Shown here: positions 6,901 to 9,746 of the stretch, one piece after another
Position numbering within the stretch: the stretch's first letter is position 1
Layout: every line of letters starts with the position of its first letter
Assembly (NCBI GenBank): GCA_016177305.1
Contig: JACOVK010000048.1
Span: forward strand, 1-9,746
Source of the DNA: Parcubacteria group bacterium
Lineage (GTDB): Bacteria > Patescibacteriota > Patescibacteriia > UBA2169
Length of the DNA stretch: 9,746 nucleotides
Direction of reading: 5' to 3'
The notes under the pieces: generated by a model
Told to the model about the DNA's origin: nothing
Databases searched by the model: none
The model's input: the letters and a program-made list of their open reading frames with translations, nothing else
Position numbers and translations under genes: made by a program

Positions 6901-8478
6901 ACTGCGCCTTCTCTCGCCGGGATTGCTTGGGCCGGAGGTTCCAGCCAGAACGTCACATGGACTGCCGGAGACATTGCAGACGCAAACCTTGCCGCAAACC
7001 CGATTACTTTGGAATACTCAACTAATGGTGTTGCATGGAATCCAATCACAGCAAATGAAGCGAACGATGGAACCTATGCCTGGACCGTTCCCTCAATCAA
7101 CTCAAACACGGTTTTGGTCCGCATTACCGCAGCTGACCAGGTCGCAAACACGTCAAACGACGTTTCAAATAATCAGTTCACCATTGATTCAACTGTTCCA
7201 ACGGTTCCAATGAATGCCCTAACTAGTCCGAACGGAGGCGAAGCGTGGAAGCAGGGGACCGTGCAGAATGTCACCTGGAACAATGCCGCAATCACGGACA
7301 ACTTTAACTTGGCCGCGAACCCAATCACTTTGGAGTACTCAACTGACGGCTTAAACTGGAACCCCATTGCCGCAAACGAAGCGAACGACGGCACCTATGC
7401 CTGGACCGTGCCAATTATTGATTTCACCACGGTCAAGGTTCGCATCACCGCAGCTGATGCCGCGGGAAACGCGGCAGCGGACCAGTCAGACGCGAATTTC
7501 GCCATTGGCTTGCCTCCGGTTGTTGTTGAGGCGCGCGCAATGAGCAATACCTTGATTGAAGTTGAATGGAATAAATCGCTCGCATCCGCAGGCGCGTTTG
7601 CCAATTACACCGCAACCGGCATCACTGCAACTGCTGCCGCAATTTCCGGCGGCAACGACAAGATTGTCAATCTCACCGTCAATGCCCTCAATAACACCGG
7701 CTTTACGGCAGCTGACCTCGCGGTTGCCCTTAACACGGTTACTGACACGTTCAACTTCCAGAATGAGGCCTTGGCAGGCCAAAACATTGTTGACCGCCAA
7801 TCACCAATCACGAATATCCCCGCTTCCTATCCGAACCAGGATCAGCTGATTGTTGATGACAAGCCCGGTATCCGGATTAGCGTAAGCGAGGCGCCGGACC
7901 CAGCCACGGTGTTCAAAATGGACAATGTGGGCCAGGCGTTCGGGTACAATGCCGCAACCAAAGAGATTACCTTCACCCCGGCTCTCGCGATTGCCGCGGG
8001 CAAGCACACCATCAGTTTGGATTTAATAGACGCGGCTGCTAATGCCGAAGCGAACCGAACCTGGGATTTCTGGATTGACCAGTTCAAGATGTCCGTAACC
8101 GCGAATCCGATTTCCTATACGTTCAACGGCAACCTTTCGGATGAATCTTCTGGAGCTGAACAACAGGCTGTTTCAGTATCCACATTCGGCGCTGGGTACA
8201 CTATTTACGCGCGCTTTAATCCCGATCTCTTGGACGGCTCTGGCAATGCTATTTCTGATATTGATATCAAGCAGTCTGCTCAAGCGTGGGCAAGCAAGAT
8301 TGATTTGAACGGCACAAACCTTGTTTCGGTTATCGCAGTCGCAAAGCCGGGGACCCCGTACGGGGCGGCCCAGCTTGATACCTATACCTTTGATTTGCGC
8401 GCCACGATTCCGGGCATTGCCCAGGCAGCAGGGGATTACTCGGGCACGCTTGAGTTCATAGTGGTTCCCGAATACTAA
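3994..8478 (+). CDS. giant exported multidomain Ig/FN3-like protein, S-layer or adhesin candidate
   Basis: This 1494-residue protein contains no cysteine. Residues 1-30 form a signal peptide ending AVSA before NND. Visible regions are a DUF11-like domain (about 33-180) and an FN3-like domain (about 270-370, TNLSASV...TITW...YNVYSNN...YKFVVRSRDAAGN). A second FN3-like unit spans about 376-475. Three WNG repeats (about 480-843) precede a linker, then two Ig-like repeats (about 968-1178), the second opening with SPNGGEAW as in Kre9/KNH-type (Ser-Thr-rich GPI-anchored) domains. A further Ig-like unit (about 1180-1280) and a C-terminal beta domain (about 1365-1494, ending YSGTLEFIVVPEY) follow. 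There is no LPXTG motif, C-terminal membrane helix or catalytic motif, so a structural surface role, such as an S-layer subunit or adhesin, is inferred from size and architecture only. It is transcribed from its own promoter; no T-run terminator follows. Confidence 0.9.
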   Translation: MRLIAQKLIYSPLIVAMLIASAIIGVAVSANNDILIGAKVWKAGMVDWSNSITVEPGQEFKITHYAVNVGATNVTNVRLVDEPGSSTAYIDDSTYQLAADGATWNALADDGTSFFDGLGLNIGVLAPYDFKNYKYTLKVQNFVPQGTTSLAWTGPTLYFTDANGATSKASMETNTVTIANVPAISSFSVNTNTYKLGDVITATAVGAAGKISHVEIGSISFNLGGSGTNYSGTYTVQAGDSVTATPRIFFDNGSGTGSYRDAASSVTIDGIAPPAPTNLSASVNSGTLVATITWTAASPSTDVSQYNVYSNNGSGSINYATPVTTIAVGTNQYITPALTADSLYKFVVRSRDAAGNIEQNANSVNAATDFTPPTPPVSLAQPIAANDTVLKFGVGNNLVFVWSPSLSSDVARYRVEIDDTTDFSSIIASLETAGVGTTLTATSTMVALPDGAYSWRVSAIDDAENVSTPTVTPDNTFEIDTANPSNAVSSPVSGNHIAGNFTVAGTAADAGTHMAVSGSTTGIAKVEVFLQNFTANPVQYWNGAAWVGSVTWLTTTSADDFLTWSYSFTPTITDGNTYVMGARATDEAGNTGDSGLVTLTGNTSSPNVSITAPANGSYQAGAVALAGTSSDPGGTIISTVSISIQRSNDSQYWNGAAWVGALAWNTATTANSFANWTYTFTPDGSTPEGATYTIRARATDGVFGTPNTGTSAAVTTIKDTTAPTVAITSPLAANSPFNAASWDAANPIAGTASDALSGVASVEVTIQDSSFNHWNGTDWTSPTVVWLTATSSDNFATWKYINAGTDFIPNKDDSFIVYARATDNAISTPNTSTAVDELVTYDTTAPAVTNAVATNSTVNNITTLIKNGDVFILSVFINDLLQAGMGVGDITADISAITGNGGDNAVVPASYNTGTGEAVWNFATAAGTGNGNLAVSITATDPAGNAALFTNNAVIVADNTAPAIALGTLTAPSLAGIAWAGGSSQNVTWTAGDIADANLAANPITLEYSTNGVAWNPITANEANDGTYAWTVPSINSNTVLVRITAADQVANTSNDVSNNQFTIDSTVPTVPMNALTSPNGGEAWKQGTVQNVTWNNAAITDNFNLAANPITLEYSTDGLNWNPIAANEANDGTYAWTVPIIDFTTVKVRITAADAAGNAAADQSDANFAIGLPPVVVEARAMSNTLIEVEWNKSLASAGAFANYTATGITATAAAISGGNDKIVNLTVNALNNTGFTAADLAVALNTVTDTFNFQNEALAGQNIVDRQSPITNIPASYPNQDQLIVDDKPGIRISVSEAPDPATVFKMDNVGQAFGYNAATKEITFTPALAIAAGKHTISLDLIDAAANAEANRTWDFWIDQFKMSVTANPISYTFNGNLSDESSGAEQQAVSVSTFGAGYTIYARFNPDLLDGSGNAISDIDIKQSAQAWASKIDLNGTNLVSVIAVAKPGTPYGAAQLDTYTFDLRATIPGIAQAAGDYSGTLEFIVVPEY
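5433..6520 (+). repeat. three 112-121-residue repeats with a WNG-x-x-W core
   Basis: Within the giant protein, three consecutive units carry YWNGAAWVG (W541), YWNGAAWVG (W653) and HWNGTDWTS (W774). Each is followed by W-(L/N)-T-(T/A)-T-(S/T) and then an F-x-x-W-x-Y motif about 15 residues later, and closes near a RATD segment. Units start around nt 5433, 5803 and 6151. The first two are most alike. The core aromatic set is likely the hydrophobic face of a beta-sandwich or a ligand surface. Confidence 0.85.
6895..7506 (+). repeat. recently duplicated 107-residue Ig-like repeat
   Basis: Two adjacent units share QNVTW, LAANPITLEYST, WNPI, ANEANDGTYAWTVP and VRITAAD almost residue for residue. 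A1000 in the first corresponds to A1107 in the second (321 nt apart). DNA around 6991-7091 and 7312-7412 is also closely alike, with differences mostly at third positions, indicating a young tandem duplication or conversion. Confidence 0.9.
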
Positions 8479-8486
8479 CATCTTGC

Positions 8487-8538
8487 GTGAGCACAGATGG
8501 TTGTTCGTCAGGAATGATGCACAGCCACCTGCGCTCAC
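8487..8538 (+). other. 52-nt imperfect stem-loop after the giant gene
   Basis: Arms 8487-8504 (GTGAGCACAGATGGTTGT) and 8521-8538 (ACAGCCACCTGCGCTCAC) pair at 16 of 18 positions, with two A-C mismatches and one G-T wobble. After a T-C mismatch the stem continues as CGTCA 8506-8510 with TGATG 8515-8519, closed by a GGAA tetraloop of the GNRA class. It starts eight bases after the stop codon. No T run follows, so it is not a classical terminator. It could be an mRNA 3'-end protector, a processing site, a REP-like element or part of the next gene's leader. Confidence 0.7.
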
Positions 8539-8582
8539 CTTATCAGTAACAGCGCAGGATTAATAAGCCATTACCTACAAAC

Positions 8583-8748
8583 GTTGAAATGGAGCGTGCA
8601 TGCCCCGAACACGGGTCCCCGCGAAATTCTGAAAGAATTTTATGGGTGTGCCTAGGGGGCTTCGCACAGTCTACCTAAAAAGGCAGATTGAGCCCGAGCC
8701 CCTTCTCTAAAAGAGAGGGGGCAGAAAGCTCCGAGGTCGAATTTCAAC
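8583..8748 (+). ncRNA. candidate structured 5' leader RNA (multibranch fold), family unknown
   Basis: GTTGAAAT 8583-8590 and ATTTCAAC 8741-8748 form a perfect 8-bp closing helix. Inside it five hairpins tile the interval. They are CCCG/CGGG (8604-8615, loop AACA); AAATTCT/AGAATTT (8624-8640, loop GAA); GTGTG/CGCAC (8646-8667); AGTCT-A-CCT/AGG-C-AGATT (8668-8689, loop AAAA, one A-C mismatch); and GAGC/GCTC (8690-8693/8728-8731) stacked through an asymmetric internal loop on the 10-bp helix 8698-8707/8713-8722 with loop TAAAA. The fold ends 16 bases before AAGGAG 8765-8770 of the next gene. No known riboswitch, ribozyme or leader consensus was recognised. It could be a riboswitch, a thermosensor or, as known for some S-layer genes, a stability leader. 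Confidence 0.5.
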
Positions 8749-8778
8749 CGAGTAATGGGAATATAAGGAGAAATGATT

Positions 8779-9746
8779 ATGAATAAGATTATTGCATCCT
8801 TGGCGGCATTTGCGCTGGTAGCGGTTACCGTTATCGGGCCCGTGAATGCTGCTGGCGTAGCCATCACGGTTACATCGCCTGACCGCCAGACCTTTACCGT
8901 GGCATTGCCCGCGGGCGTTGATCTTGAAGCCGCTGATGTCATCACGCTCAAGATCACGACTGCGTCAAACGGCAACGCGGTTGACCTTTCCGGCAACGCA
9001 GTGACCACTGCAACGCTCGGCGCTGGCGCAGCTGAAACGCTCACCAACGACGGGGACGCAAACGGCGTTATCGTCATCACCGAAGGCGGTGACGACGAAG
9101 CAGCCGGCGCAGACCTGGTCTTTGCCTTGACTTCGGCGCTTACCGACAACACCGCGTACGTAGTGGCCTACTCTGACACAGACAGCAACTTCAGCGCTGC
9201 GATTGTCAGCTTCGGCACTGCGAGCACGGTTGCGGTTACCGCAACCGTTGACCCGGTGCTTACCTTCAGCATTGCCGGCGGAAACGTGGACTTTGGTTCA
9301 CTGAATCCGGTTGGCGACAATGTTGCGGCAACGCAGACCACGGTTGCCTTTAGCACGAACGCGACGAGCGGCATCGTGCTCTCCGGCAGCGCCGTGGGCG
9401 GCGACACGGGTACGACCGCGGGTGCGCTCGGCATTGCGGGCAGCACCTCGGTCATCCCGGCAATTGGCGGCGAGACTAACCCTACAGCGTTCAACGATGC
9501 GGCTGAATACTTCGCTGTTGACTTGCAGGCCCTGGCGGCAACCGCCGGCGCGGTGAACGCTGACAACGCGTTCTCAAGCGCCGACAACGGCACCGCAGAC
9601 CGCGCAAACGCGCTTTCCGGAGTTACGGCGCTGGTAGGGAGCGTGCTGGACCCGGTAGCTGCTTCGTTCAACGTCCGCTACCACGTCGGAATCGTTCCGA
9701 CAACTGATGCTGGTTCATATTCCGGCACCGTGACCTACACTGCAAC
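8779..9746 (+). CDS. small exported acidic beta-rich protein, 3' end outside window
   Basis: 322 complete codons are present with no stop before the right edge. The start is ATG 8779, with AAGGAG eight bases upstream; ATG 8773 in the same frame would leave only two bases and is less likely. Residues 1-24 are a signal peptide ending VNA before AG. A first beta-rich region spans about 25-145. A second begins VTATVDPVLTF, carries VDFGSLNP (171-177) and ends with FNVRYHV...DAGSYSGTVTY (about 298-320), so the protein probably ends soon after the edge. No cysteine is visible; Lys and Arg are very rare while Asp and Glu are frequent, giving a strongly acidic protein. The second region has the layout of WxL-like or spore-coat-U-like beta-sandwiches, but the WxL tryptophans are absent. 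Function is unknown; a surface-layer or pilus-like subunit is an inference. Confidence 0.85.
   Translation, partial: MNKIIASLAAFALVAVTVIGPVNAAGVAITVTSPDRQTFTVALPAGVDLEAADVITLKITTASNGNAVDLSGNAVTTATLGAGAAETLTNDGDANGVIVITEGGDDEAAGADLVFALTSALTDNTAYVVAYSDTDSNFSAAIVSFGTASTVAVTATVDPVLTFSIAGGNVDFGSLNPVGDNVAATQTTVAFSTNATSGIVLSGSAVGGDTGTTAGALGIAGSTSVIPAIGGETNPTAFNDAAEYFAVDLQALAATAGAVNADNAFSSADNGTADRANALSGVTALVGSVLDPVAASFNVRYHVGIVPTTDAGSYSGTVTYTA

Noticed and set aside
5433..7506. CRISPR or mobile repeats
   Set aside because: All direct repeats here are in frame, domain-sized and diverged at third positions, so they are protein repeats.
8440..8478. Sortase or membrane anchor at the end of the giant protein
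   Set aside because: No LPXTG-like motif, hydrophobic segment or basic tail is present in the last residues.
8690..8731. Kink-turn in the last arm of the leader RNA
   Set aside because: The GA dinucleotide on one strand faces AGAAA, not the GA-then-stem order needed for tandem sheared pairs.
8583..8748. Known riboswitch or hammerhead ribozyme
   Set aside because: The GCACAG near 8664 recalls c-di-GMP-I aptamers and CTGAAAG near 8628 recalls the hammerhead core, but the other conserved segments of both are missing.
8541..8778. Separate promoter for the last gene
   Set aside because: TTATCA 8540-8545 and TAATAA 8561-8566 are only 15 bases apart and weak; no other hexamer pair is convincing, so co-transcription with the giant gene remains open.

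Overview
The window reads as a contiguous piece of a bacterial chromosome with every gene on the + strand: a tRNA-Gln gene, a stand-alone response-regulator receiver, a VIT/CCC1-type Fe2+/Mn2+ transporter, a dockerin-bearing lipoprotein, a 1494-residue exported multi-Ig/FN3 protein, and the 5' part of another small exported beta-rich protein that runs off the right edge. Short operon-less genes, cysteine-free exported Ig-like proteins with simple signal peptides, a lone receiver and a small VIT transporter together would fit a candidate phylum radiation (Patescibacteria) genome of medium GC. That is an inference: no ribosomal or other taxonomic marker is present.

Layout. 1-137: tRNA-Gln(UUG) with encoded CCA, a possible -10 box in front and a weak intrinsic terminator behind. 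138-656: promoter and CheY-like receiver. 657-1512: short spacer with a palindrome/-10 element, then the VIT transporter, which lacks a Shine-Dalgarno site and may start leaderless at GTG 754. 1513-1717: a strong extended -10 promoter and a 5' leader with two mutually exclusive hairpins and a third hairpin touching the ribosome-binding site. 1718-3867: lipoprotein (signal peptide II, two dockerin-type calcium loops, Ig-like domains, poly-Gly hinge) closed by an excellent intrinsic terminator. 3896-8478: consensus-like promoter, hairpin leader and the giant exported protein, with an N-terminal DUF11-like domain, FN3-like domains, three WNG-type repeats, two near-identical 107-residue Ig-like repeats and a C-terminal beta domain. 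8479-8778: 300 bases without a gene but packed with RNA secondary structure (a 52-nt stem-loop and a 166-nt multibranch fold). 8779-9746: second exported protein, incomplete.

Functionally the right two thirds is a cell-envelope locus. The lipoprotein is probably membrane-anchored, with calcium-binding loops. The giant protein and the last protein are soluble-secreted or surface-layer-like and appear to share the same C-terminal fold signature. The left third is housekeeping (tRNA), signalling (receiver without output domain) and metal handling (VIT). The most unusual signals are non-coding: the structured leader at 8583-8748, the long stem-loop at 8487-8538, and the paired promoters of the two big envelope genes, which share both promoter geometry and initially transcribed sequence. 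No mobile element, CRISPR array or integrase is visible.
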